NCBI GenBank assembly: GCA_938003615.1
Contig: CALKXO010000151.1
Location: forward strand, 1-34,743
Direction: 5' to 3'
Source: an uncultured Pirellulaceae bacterium
Lineage (GTDB): Bacteria > Planctomycetota > Planctomycetia > Pirellulales > Pirellulaceae
Length of the DNA: 34,743 nt
The notes below the pieces were generated by a model that ran no database searches, had not been told where the DNA came from, and was given only the letters and a program-made list of their open reading frames with translations. Below, in pieces: positions 22,553 to 32,100 of this stretch (its first letter is position 1; the number at the start of each line of letters is the position of its first letter). Position numbers and translations under genes: made by a program.

Positions 22553-25500
22553 CTAGATTCGCCTAGTCAGTTCCTCACCGCCATTGGGCTGGTTGATGAA
22601 CAATGATTCAGCTGCGACGTTCAGGATCACACCATCAAAATCCTCGATGGCATTGTTGCGAGCGGTGGCCGACAGAAATTCTCCCGTGACGAAAAGTTCG
22701 TCGGCAAAAACGCTGTCGAAGATATCATCAGCCGAATCGAGGAATATCTCTCCACGATCAGCCGCTTCGATTCTGCCAATACTCATGTCGCTTCCCAAGC
22801 CAAGCGTTCGCATGAAGATCCGGCTGTTCGACTGACCGCCAGAACGGACATCCATGGCCTGCAGGTTACCGCCGGTGTTTGTGATACCAATGTTTCCGTT
22901 GGTGATGAAAGTATCATCTACCGCCAACGCGTTCTGGTTGAACAAGAACAGTGATGCACGAGTGTCACTGGTGACTTGGGCACTGATGAAATTGGTACGT
23001 GTCTGAGCAATGATCCCGTTGAAGGTATCTTCGGTATTGTTGGCCGCATTCAACGCAACCGATTTGGCCACGATCAATTTGTTGTCCCCTGAATCAACAT
23101 CGCGGATGTCGTCCGCGGCATTAATCACGACACGTCCGGTTGCTTGGCGAACACGAATTTCATTGGTAACCACATCAGCACCTGTGCCGTTGGCGGTCAA
23201 TGTGATCGCATCTTGCCCCGCGTTGATACCTTCGGCCTGAACAAAGTTGGCAACCAGATTTTGTCCGGTCGTCACGTTGATCGATCCAAGACGTGTCTTG
23301 GCGTAGTCAAGGCGAAGCGCATTGGTTTCGTTGATCGTGATCGAACCCGGATTTGGATTCTGATCAGGTCCACGTCCGACTTGGAAGTGGGCGGAAACCA
23401 CGTTGGTATTCAAATTGATCCCGCTGTTTTCGTCTGCGGTTTTGTTGTCTGCCAGAATGAACAGATCTTCACCGGTTAGTAGCTGCGGGTCGGCACCAGC
23501 AAGATGACGCACATCGTCTCCTGCAATCAACCTAACATCACCATCTCCGCCTGCGGCAAGTCGACCGAGAACAATATCGCTTTGATCACCAACGGCGTTG
23601 AAAGTGATGGTGTTGCTGGCGTTCTTTGTCGTGTGACTGACATCGGTTGCTGTAATCGTGCCCAAAGCGACGACGTCAATCTTGCCATTGCCGGCCACAA
23701 TCGTATCTAGATTGACGTCGGTCAGTTCCCTAATGATGACGTCACCCGATTGGGTGCTATCGACGGTTCCTTTGATCGTGTCGACATCGGTTTGCAACAG
23801 GATCCCGTTGAACTGAGGGCTTTCATTGCTGTTGTTGCCCGCCTCTAGGTTTAGCGTACTTCCAGCAATTCGATTACCATCGATAGGGTTGCTGTCCCGG
23901 ATGTCGTCGGCAGACGTCAGAGTGACGTCCTGCGGCGTGTTAATCGTTTGAACGACAACGTCGCCTGCTTCCGTTGTAAGTGCAACATCGTTGGCGGCAT
24001 TGATCGCCAGCGTTACAAATTCACGATCATTGGTAAACGATACTTCGTTGGTCGATGTGACAATCAGCTGGGTAATCGAATTGCTTTGGTCCAGTATTAC
24101 GTCGCCAGCAGGAATTTCTGGCTCGGCTGGTCCGGTTGATTCGACTGTCGGCAAGAACTCAAGGAAATTGGTAACCGTGGAATTGGTTGCTGTAGCGACC
24201 GTGTTCCACGCGAACGCCGTTGTGACATCTTCAGGCCCAAACGCCGGAGAAAATTCCGCATCATTAAGCACGGGTAGATCAGTCAAGTCGATTATGCCAT
24301 CGACGCTGAACGCCTGCGTGCCGCCGATGATCTGATTTCGCAAATCGCTGAACTCATCAGCGGCCCAGCCCGTGTACGTTGCGTTAATTTGATTCGTTCC
24401 ATCGTCGGCGTAAAAACCGCCATGCGAAAATCCAACACGATTGATACCGTCGAGCGTGAACGCGCGGAAGTCCTCTTGGCCGGGGAGGCCCGTGGTCGTC
24501 AAAAAGTCGTCGCTAACGCCGACAATATCTTCGTCCAGATAGCTGATGACCTGAATATCACCCAAAGTTGTTCCGGTTGCCGCTACCAGCTCAAGCTTTG
24601 ACAGTAGAGTGGCTACTCCGTCATCAAACTTGGACTCTGCGATCCAGTTGACCAAACCATTGGGCCCAGCAAAGCTACCGCGGCTTTCGACGATGTCATC
24701 TGCAATGAGGGTCGCTGCTTGCGTAATGGTCGTTGCCGACAGGTCTGTCGTTGTACTACCGACTCGAACATAAGTCCGGTACGCGAACACCAAATCGCCA
24801 GTTGCTGTGCCACCATCAATTTCTTCATACGTTAGCGAACTGCTAGACACTTCGCCTCCGTCACCAACAGTGGTGGAGAAAGAACCCGCGATGTCGGCTG
24901 AAACATCGTTGTCAATTGTTAGGCCATTGTTGACTTCTGGACCGGTAGGCAAGATAACAACATCAGGGCCCACGGTATCGACGACGGTAGAGCCAGTAGT
25001 GGTAATCGTCAGGAGTCTACCTCGTAGCACCGTATCTGCATCCTGAGTCAACCTTAGCACGTTGAAGTCAATATCATTGCGGCTGCCGACACCTTCGAGC
25101 GTGTTGGCGGAGTTGAAATTCAATGTGTCTGAGGTGGGCAACGTTCCAACATCAATCTGATTGTCCAGCATCGCCACGTTGGTTGTGATTGAAGACAACA
25201 GCTTAAAATCGCCATCTTCTCCATCGGTTTCAGCCGAGATTTGGCCGATCGGGTTGTCGGATTGCGAAAGATCCAGAGACGCACCTGTGAAATACAATTG
25301 TGGTGTCACAATCCCCGAGCCAGCCATCGGCGTGGCTGTGGTCAAGGTTTCGTCCACTTCCACCACGAGTTTCGTTACCGCCTCAACTGTCGAATTGATC
25401 GTCAACGAATTGGCTTGAAGACGAATTTCGTCTCCGACAGATCCGTCAATGGTAAATTCGTCGCGATACTGAAATGCGCCAACGCTAAGGTCTTGGCCGG

Positions 25501-28500
25501 TCGCAAACGCGAAATCAGTATCGGCGTTGACGAACTGAAATGCCAGTTCCTCCGTGTTCGGACTGATCAACGCTATATCGCCACCACTGTTCCGTGCCTC
25601 GGCTCCACCGATCAACAATTTGCGGATGTCCAAGTTGCCAGTGGTAACGATACCCGTGTCTGCTTGGAGCAGTGCTTCGTCAGCAGTAAAGTCGCCGAGG
25701 GTAAGAACACCACCGGCACCTGCCCGGCCAACTGAAAGACGAGCGAAGTCATATCCGTCGACGTCGTTGGAGATAATATTGGCGTCATCAGCGTCAGTAA
25801 ATTCGACTCCCGCAGCCTGATTGACCGTCAGCTCACGAACGTCATTGAGATCTGTTTCGGCAAGGCGAATTGCTCCACCATTGAGCGCCGACAGGACAAC
25901 GCTGCCGTCTGGTTCACCGTCTTCGATGTCACCGACTTCTTCACCACCAGTGACAATCAGTGGCGCAGTTGGCTGCTGGGTCAGATTGCGATTCACTTCC
26001 GGTGCTGAAAACGCAGCACCATTGGCGATCGTCACATTCAGTGTACCTGTTCGATTATTAGCAGTTTTGACAACGAAGTTTTCTTCAAACTCGGTCGCAA
26101 ATGCCGATGCGGCAACGTAGTAGCGACCCGCGGGTAGATTGCCATTGAACAGGGCAGAGGGTTTGACGTCGGCCAAGTTGAGGACGCCGAATTGGTTATT
26201 GGAATCGTCGTCGTCAACGGCCAGCAGTTCTCCAGCCTCGTTGTACAACGCCAGTTCAACATCCAGCGGATTGCGTACTCTTTCTGGATCACGCCGCTCG
26301 AATTCACCAGACTGGATTGTTAGCGGACTTACGCCATCGTAGATAAATTCGATAAAGTAGACTGGGCGGGCAGCACCGTTGTAATTGTCATCTCGAAAGA
26401 CACCATCGGTTCGACCGCGCGGGACACTGAAGCGTTCAATGCGTCCAGTCGGTCCAACCTGTTCCTCTGATGGACCACCTGTTCGTGGATTGGCAACCTC
26501 CTCACCGTAACCGGTCACAATATCAACGGTACCATCGATCTGGATCCCGTTGATCGTTTCTGTTGCCGGAGTTGTGTTGAACGTGGTCAGCACAGTATCG
26601 ATCGGCTGATTACTCAAAGAGGCAATTTCCAGCGTACCCATATCGCGGATTATCAACACGTCTTCGTCATTGTTGCGCGTCTGGTCTCCGGCAGCGAATT
26701 CGTCGGAAAAACCATCGCCGACTTTGGCGATTCGCTGGAAGTCATTTTCAATATTGTCCAGCACCGTTCGTTTGGCCTCAATGACCAGTTCGTCGATCGT
26801 CAACACTGCTCCGTCTGCCTGCGCAATATCGGTCGCCACATCAGCGACCAGTTTCCTTGAGGAAAATGACACGTCAAAATCCAGTCGCGTACTGGTGATG
26901 TTGCCGTACTCATCAGCAAACGCTGTCGTAAACACCTCGCCATTAATTCCGGAATACACACCAGCGGTGATGGATAATTCTTGGTCGGTAGTCACAGAAA
27001 AACCGTCGAACAGGTTGACTGAAAGCGTCTCCAAGCTGTCCGCGTCAATTTGGAAGTTTGCACGTCCCTCAATCTCCGCATCTCCCCCCAGAAACAGGCG
27101 GTTGGTGTCGATGTCGGCGCCAATGTTTGAGAACATACCCGGAGCCTGCAAAAGCAGTTCCTCTGACTCAATCTGCCCGGTAATGGTCAATGAACCGATC
27201 GTGTTTCCCCTCAGAACAGGGAAATCCGTTCCGGCAAACAATCCACGCCCCGCGGAAAGCTTCACGCGCGAATTGAACCGGTTTTGTTGGTTGCGTCCCA
27301 GATCAACCGGCACAAAGCTCGTGTTGATGTTCCCAACAACGAGGCTGTCGATATCCGAAAATTCAATCGCGTTGTAATAAAGCCGCCGCATAACGTTACC
27401 GGTTGTGGTGTACCTATGATTCTCGGCGCCTAGGTAAACAACGTTGATGGACCCAAAATCGTTGTACATGGAATCCGCCAGTAACAGAGTCTCCGCCCCG
27501 GTGTCTGTTTCCAGTTGGAACAGTGCCATTCCGGCATCACTATCAGAGTCGTCAAACGGATTGTCGAACAAGCGGAACAGCCTGGATGTGCGCAGGGGAG
27601 CATCAGAGTCCTGGGACAACGAACTTCCGCGAATGGTCCAATCCAGATTTCCATTAACACTAAGCCCGAAGATGCTGACTTGGCTGCCATCGAGCCGGGT
27701 AAATGGCGTGGAGACAATTCGCGTGTCCGTCGCATTTCCGAAATTGCCACTGTCAGAAATGGTGTAGTTGCCTTCCACGTCGCCGGAGATCTCGCTGGCA
27801 CGCAGGTTCTCGATACTGACATTTCCCTCCACATCCAGCAACAGATGGTCTACCACAACTCCATTGCCATCAACACTGCGTGACACGTCTCCGTCGATAG
27901 CGAGGTATAAGCTTCCCGGTACATTTACCGAATCCAGCGCGAGTCCCGCCCCCGTACCCGTTCCTGTTGACAGGATGACGTAGCCGTCTTGGGCCGTACC
28001 TATGAATCCCGCGCTGATCGGATTGTCTGTGAAGTACTCAAAGGAGTTCACATTGTTGAGGATCAGATTCTCAATAACGCTTTGCCGGTCATTAATCCGC
28101 GTATTTCCACCAGTAATTCTAAGTTCGGAAACATTGAAACCGCTCTGATTCAGACCACTCCCGTTCTGTAAAACGGTAAAATTGGTGTTCGAGCTGATGT
28201 CAACATCTACATCAGCAAGATTCGCGTTACCATCGAAAGTGACAGTTGAGCCATCAGCAAGCCCCCTGATGGTCAAATCGTCGAAGTCACCTTCCACAGT
28301 CAGCAGATTACCCGCAACAGTTCCCTCGGCTTCTTCGGCAAAACCTCCGGCCCAAACTCCATTGTTAAGCCTGGCTACAAGATTGTTGTCATTATTGAGC
28401 GTGACGAAGACACTCTCGCCGGCCGTAAAATTATTGAACGATAAAACTGCGCTATCGCCGTTATAGAAAAAGCTGGCATCCAGCGGCAGTTTGGGTTCGA

Positions 28501-28630
28501 GGGGCTGATACTTCAATTCGACACCGACGTCGGAACTTCGACGCTTGAGCCGCCGTCGCAGACGACGCAAATTCCTTGCGGTTCTGGAATGTTTCGCGGA
28601 GACTTTAGAAGGATGGGGATTCTTTTTCAT
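22553..28630 (-). CDS. Giant LEPR-type surface protein with PPC domain
   Basis: The 2,025-aa protein opens with a very basic segment (LRRLRRRLKRRSS) and an LEPR-type motif, YQPLEPKLPLDASFFYNG, known from giant planctomycete exported proteins. Most of the rest is beta-rich, Asn/Asp/Thr/Gly-rich sequence of adhesin or beta-helix character. A PPC-like beta-sandwich lies at about residues 725-865 (GVFRDDNYNGA, YVAASAFATEFEENFVVKTA). A distinct insert at about 24.14-24.83 kb (residues about 1265-1500) contains YLDEDIVGVSDDF and DGINRVGFSHGG. The C-terminal part has repeats with DDIRD and FNGI motifs and ends abruptly with GGEELTRRI, without an anchor. AGGGA precedes the ATG. Extensive similarity to the divergent neighbour shows they are paralogues. 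Probably exported and surface-associated; function unknown. Confidence 0.85.
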   Translation of the reverse strand: MKKNPHPSKVSAKHSRTARNLRRLRRRLKRRSSDVGVELKYQPLEPKLPLDASFFYNGDSAVLSFNNFTAGESVFVTLNNDNNLVARLNNGVWAGGFAEEAEGTVAGNLLTVEGDFDDLTIRGLADGSTVTFDGNANLADVDVDISSNTNFTVLQNGSGLNQSGFNVSELRITGGNTRINDRQSVIENLILNNVNSFEYFTDNPISAGFIGTAQDGYVILSTGTGTGAGLALDSVNVPGSLYLAIDGDVSRSVDGNGVVVDHLLLDVEGNVSIENLRASEISGDVEGNYTISDSGNFGNATDTRIVSTPFTRLDGSQVSIFGLSVNGNLDWTIRGSSLSQDSDAPLRTSRLFRLFDNPFDDSDSDAGMALFQLETDTGAETLLLADSMYNDFGSINVVYLGAENHRYTTTGNVMRRLYYNAIEFSDIDSLVVGNINTSFVPVDLGRNQQNRFNSRVKLSAGRGLFAGTDFPVLRGNTIGSLTITGQIESEELLLQAPGMFSNIGADIDTNRLFLGGDAEIEGRANFQIDADSLETLSVNLFDGFSVTTDQELSITAGVYSGINGEVFTTAFADEYGNITSTRLDFDVSFSSRKLVADVATDIAQADGAVLTIDELVIEAKRTVLDNIENDFQRIAKVGDGFSDEFAAGDQTRNNDEDVLIIRDMGTLEIASLSNQPIDTVLTTFNTTPATETINGIQIDGTVDIVTGYGEEVANPRTGGPSEEQVGPTGRIERFSVPRGRTDGVFRDDNYNGAARPVYFIEFIYDGVSPLTIQSGEFERRDPERVRNPLDVELALYNEAGELLAVDDDDSNNQFGVLNLADVKPSALFNGNLPAGRYYVAASAFATEFEENFVVKTANNRTGTLNVTIANGAAFSAPEVNRNLTQQPTAPLIVTGGEEVGDIEDGEPDGSVVLSALNGGAIRLAETDLNDVRELTVNQAAGVEFTDADDANIISNDVDGYDFARLSVGRAGAGGVLTLGDFTADEALLQADTGIVTTGNLDIRKLLIGGAEARNSGGDIALISPNTEELAFQFVNADTDFAFATGQDLSVGAFQYRDEFTIDGSVGDEIRLQANSLTINSTVEAVTKLVVEVDETLTTATPMAGSGIVTPQLYFTGASLDLSQSDNPIGQISAETDGEDGDFKLLSSITTNVAMLDNQIDVGTLPTSDTLNFNSANTLEGVGSRNDIDFNVLRLTQDADTVLRGRLLTITTTGSTVVDTVGPDVVILPTGPEVNNGLTIDNDVSADIAGSFSTTVGDGGEVSSSSLTYEEIDGGTATGDLVFAYRTYVRVGSTTTDLSATTITQAATLIADDIVESRGSFAGPNGLVNWIAESKFDDGVATLLSKLELVAATGTTLGDIQVISYLDEDIVGVSDDFLTTTGLPGQEDFRAFTLDGINRVGFSHGGFYADDGTNQINATYTGWAADEFSDLRNQIIGGTQAFSVDGIIDLTDLPVLNDAEFSPAFGPEDVTTAFAWNTVATATNSTVTNFLEFLPTVESTGPAEPEIPAGDVILDQSNSITQLIVTSTNEVSFTNDREFVTLAINAANDVALTTEAGDVVVQTINTPQDVTLTSADDIRDSNPIDGNRIAGSTLNLEAGNNSNESPQFNGILLQTDVDTIKGTVDSTQSGDVIIRELTDVNLDTIVAGNGKIDVVALGTITATDVSHTTKNASNTITFNAVGDQSDIVLGRLAAGGDGDVRLIAGDDVRHLAGADPQLLTGEDLFILADNKTADENSGINLNTNVVSAHFQVGRGPDQNPNPGSITINETNALRLDYAKTRLGSINVTTGQNLVANFVQAEGINAGQDAITLTANGTGADVVTNEIRVRQATGRVVINAADDIRDVDSGDNKLIVAKSVALNAANNTEDTFNGIIAQTRTNFISAQVTSDTRASLFLFNQNALAVDDTFITNGNIGITNTGGNLQAMDVRSGGQSNSRIFMRTLGLGSDMSIGRIEAADRGEIFLDSADDIFDSVFADELFVTGEFLSATARNNAIEDFDGVILNVAAESLFINQPNGGEELTRRI

Positions 28631-29159
28631 CTGGGTATCCCTGTGTGTGGCACTGCTTTGAGGATTGATGGTTCGAGAGGATTTCGACAGAAAACCAAAA
28701 CATTAAAATGAATAAAGACCGTTGTCCGGCTTGGCTGACGCGGTCACCGCAAGCTGAACCTCAACCGTCGGTCGATATTCGGTTTAATGTTAATCGGAAA
28801 TGACTAACGTTTGTTGTAAATTTCCGAATAATCGGCTGACAGTGCAGTCGCCTCGACTGCAAGATCTCCAATCTTCGCAATCTCCTTGCCCAAACAACGT
28901 TTCAAATAATTCGAGAATCCCGACATAAAGTGGCATTATTGAAATGCAAACAGTTCAAAAACGATTAACATTTAGGTGTCCAGCTGAGGCAGAGTAATCG
29001 TTAAATTCGATACAGAAAGAACTTGAGCCTTGCTGGCACCCTTAGCAAGGCAGCCCGCAATAGGACTTTTCGGTGACTTTCCTTCGTTGCCGGCCGCCCC
29101 AAGATCAATTCCATACCTTTCTGACTTCCGGCAACAATCCCCCAAAGGATCATCCTGCG
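28631..29159. promoter_or_regulatory. Divergent control region of the two giant genes
   Basis: The 529-bp AT-richer region drives both giant paralogues outward. It holds three perfect inverted repeats: TCGGAAAT with ATTTCCGA (28794-28827, 18-bp spacer), TGCAGTCG-CCT-CGACTGCA (28843-28861) and GCCTTGCT with AGCAAGGC (29027-29051, 9-nt loop). The last lies about 110 bases before the plus-strand ATG and is probably in its leader RNA. No ORF or RNA gene was recognised. Confidence 0.5.
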
Positions 29160-32100
29160 ATGAAAAAGAATCGTCCCTCTCTCAAGAAACCACGCCGATC
29201 CAAATCCTCGCAAAACCGCCTGCAGCGGAAACAGCAACGCAGCCAATCTTCCAGCGAATTCGATTATCAAAATCTCGAACCGCGATACGCACTCGATGCC
29301 AGTTTCGTCTACGACGATGCCAACGGTTTACTTGACCTCTCCGCCTTCGCCAGCGATGTCACCTTCACAAATAGTGGCGGCAACTTCACTGCGGAACTCG
29401 CTTCCGGGGTTTGGACGGGAGAGGACCCAACAGATGACGTCAATGACATCAATTTTGGCGGAACGACACTTACGCTAAGAAGTAACTTTCTCTCGACCGT
29501 CAACGTAGTGACATTGGGGAACAACACGCTGACCTTTGCTAATTCCACTTTTAATGCCGGCCAGTCGGTTTCCATCAACTCGAATTCAAATTTCGCGGTC
29601 ATCCAAACCGGCTCTCTTAATCTCAACACACTTTCGGTCACTGGAAGAGGCTCGTTTGACCTCCGAGACCCCGGCAACCGTCTTGGCACTTTGAACGTTG
29701 ACGTCACGGGAGATGCGTCTGTCTTCAGTGGGACTTCACTCAATGGCAATATCTTCGATGGTAGCAGTAGCGTGAGGATAACGGTCACAAATCCCATCAG
29801 CGACCCGTCAATCACCTACAACGAAATCAACAGCCTTGGTAACACTACTATCTACGTCGATGGCGATGTTAACGTCGCGACGAAAATTACAGGTCCCGGC
29901 GGTATTTCAATTATGACCGGTCAGGACGTTGTCACGGGTGACATTGGCGACACGCGAACTAATTTTGTAGACGTCAATGCCGCGTCGATTACAGCTGCCA
30001 ACGTGAGAACAACGTATACCTCTGTCGCCGATGACATCAACAATGTGGGCAAGACCCCAGCCACCAGCATCCGCCTCCGGGCAACTGACGGCACTCCTGT
30101 GATCGGAGTCCCAGGCAGCGACACGCCTCTTCTCAGGGACAACTCAAGCGGTGGCATCACAATTTCTGGCGCCGTCCAAGCGGATCAAATTTTGCTGCAG
30201 TCTTCCAACGGCATTGTCATTCCGATCAACCAACTGGACACGCTTTACTTATATCTCGGTGGTGATCTTGAAGCCGAAAGTCGTGGAGAGTTCCAGCTCA
30301 ATGTACCAAGTCTTCAACAATTGTCGGTCAACCTCTATGACGGTTTTGCCATCACCAGCCAGCAGGATCTGACAATCGGTGGCTTTGATTACACCGGAGT
30401 TGATGATGGCGACCCGACCACTACGTTTGATACATTCGACGACCAAGTCTTTACGGTTGCATACAGTGATCTGTACGCCAACGTTTCCGCCAAGTCGTTG
30501 ATCTTCGACGCGCCGTTTAGCACTCAAAAATTAGTCGCCGATATCACTACCGATGTTGAACAAAATGCAGGTGCTGCTCTAGAAATCCACGACCTGTACG
30601 TTTCCGCCAAACGGGTTGTACTTGATAACACCGACAACGATTTCCAACGAATTGCTGCCGTGGGCAAAGGTTTCTTGGCCGATGATCGACTAAACAACGA
30701 AGACATTCTGACCATCCGCGATCAAGGAACACTCGAGATTGCTGTGCTGGACAACCAGCCGGACGACATGCGTGTCGTTTATCTGAACACTCCGATCGCC
30801 GTTGAAACCCTTGCTGGAATCAGCATTGCGGGTCAAGTCGACATTCAAACCGGCCATGGCGGCCCTGCTCCAATTCAACCAGTCAATGCCGTCGCGCCAA
30901 CTTCCGAACAACTGGGCAATACGAGCGACAACCCCAATCAGTACCAAATTGAAAAATTCGAAATTCCGCGCGATCGCGCGGGCACGCAAACCGGTGTCTT
31001 CCGAGATGACAATTACAACGGCGCCGTTCGCCCGGTGTACTACATCGAATTTGTTTACGACGGCACACAGGACTTGACTATCCGTACCGATGAATTTGAG
31101 CGTGGAAATCCAGAACGCGTCAGAAATTTTATCGACATCGAATTGGCGCTGTATAACGACTTGGGGCAGGTTGTTGCTCTGGGCGACGATATCGCGCGCG
31201 AGCTTGACGAAATTACCTTTGCCGCTGGAACACTGGCCCCGGGACGTTATTTTGTCGCCGCATCTGCATTCAGTACCGAGTTTGAAGACGACTTCGTTGT
31301 CAAAACCGCCAACACGCAAACCGGCACGCTCAACATTACGATTACCGGCAACGCTGCCGTCACCCCCGAGACCAGTCGTGATTTGACCCAAGCTGTTGGC
31401 GCTCCGCTGATTGTGCTTGGCGGTGACGAACCTATTTCAGATGCCGATTTGTTTGAAGAAAATCCAGCCGATTTTACTCCGGATAAACTGGTTCAACTCG
31501 ATCCTGACGCCGACGACTTTGCACCTGAGCGCCGACGGCGTAATCCGATCGGCGACCCACTTCCCGAAGTCGATGGACGTGCCACACTGTCTGCAGCAAA
31601 CGGCGGAAGTGTAAAACTGGGACAAGTCGATTCAAATGATGTGCGGGAACTGGTCGTCAGCGAGGCGGAAACGGTTGAGTTCACCGACACCAATAATTTG
31701 TTGGTCAGCAACCTCGACACACCCGATCAAACCCGTCTGGCTGCCGGACGCGGTGGAGCAGGACAACTGACCGTTGGTGACATCGCCGCGCCAAAGCTTC
31801 TTCTTCAGGCGTCTTCCGGAGTTACTCAGAAAGGTGTCTTGACGACAGACACGTTGTTGCTTGGTGGTGATTCAGCTATCGATGGCGGCGGCGACTTCGT
31901 TATCCTCAGCGACACACTGGAAAACTTAGCATTCAACCTGCCCGCAGGTAGTCTTGCACTGACGACCAGCCAAGAGCTGAATCTTGTCTTTGAGCAGTAC
32001 AGCGACCCGGAAAACCTGCTGGCGCCAAGATTTATTTTCAATCAGTCGATGGTCGGCGAAAAAGCGCGTATCGAAGCGGCCTCCATTAACGTGAACACAC

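Noticed and set aside
26670-27377. 235-aa plus-strand ORF
   Set aside because: Shadow of the minus-strand giant gene; Ser-rich with no recognisable motif.
28660-28690. GGTTCGAGA stretch resembling a tRNA T-arm
   Set aside because: No matching acceptor, D-arm or anticodon arm around it.
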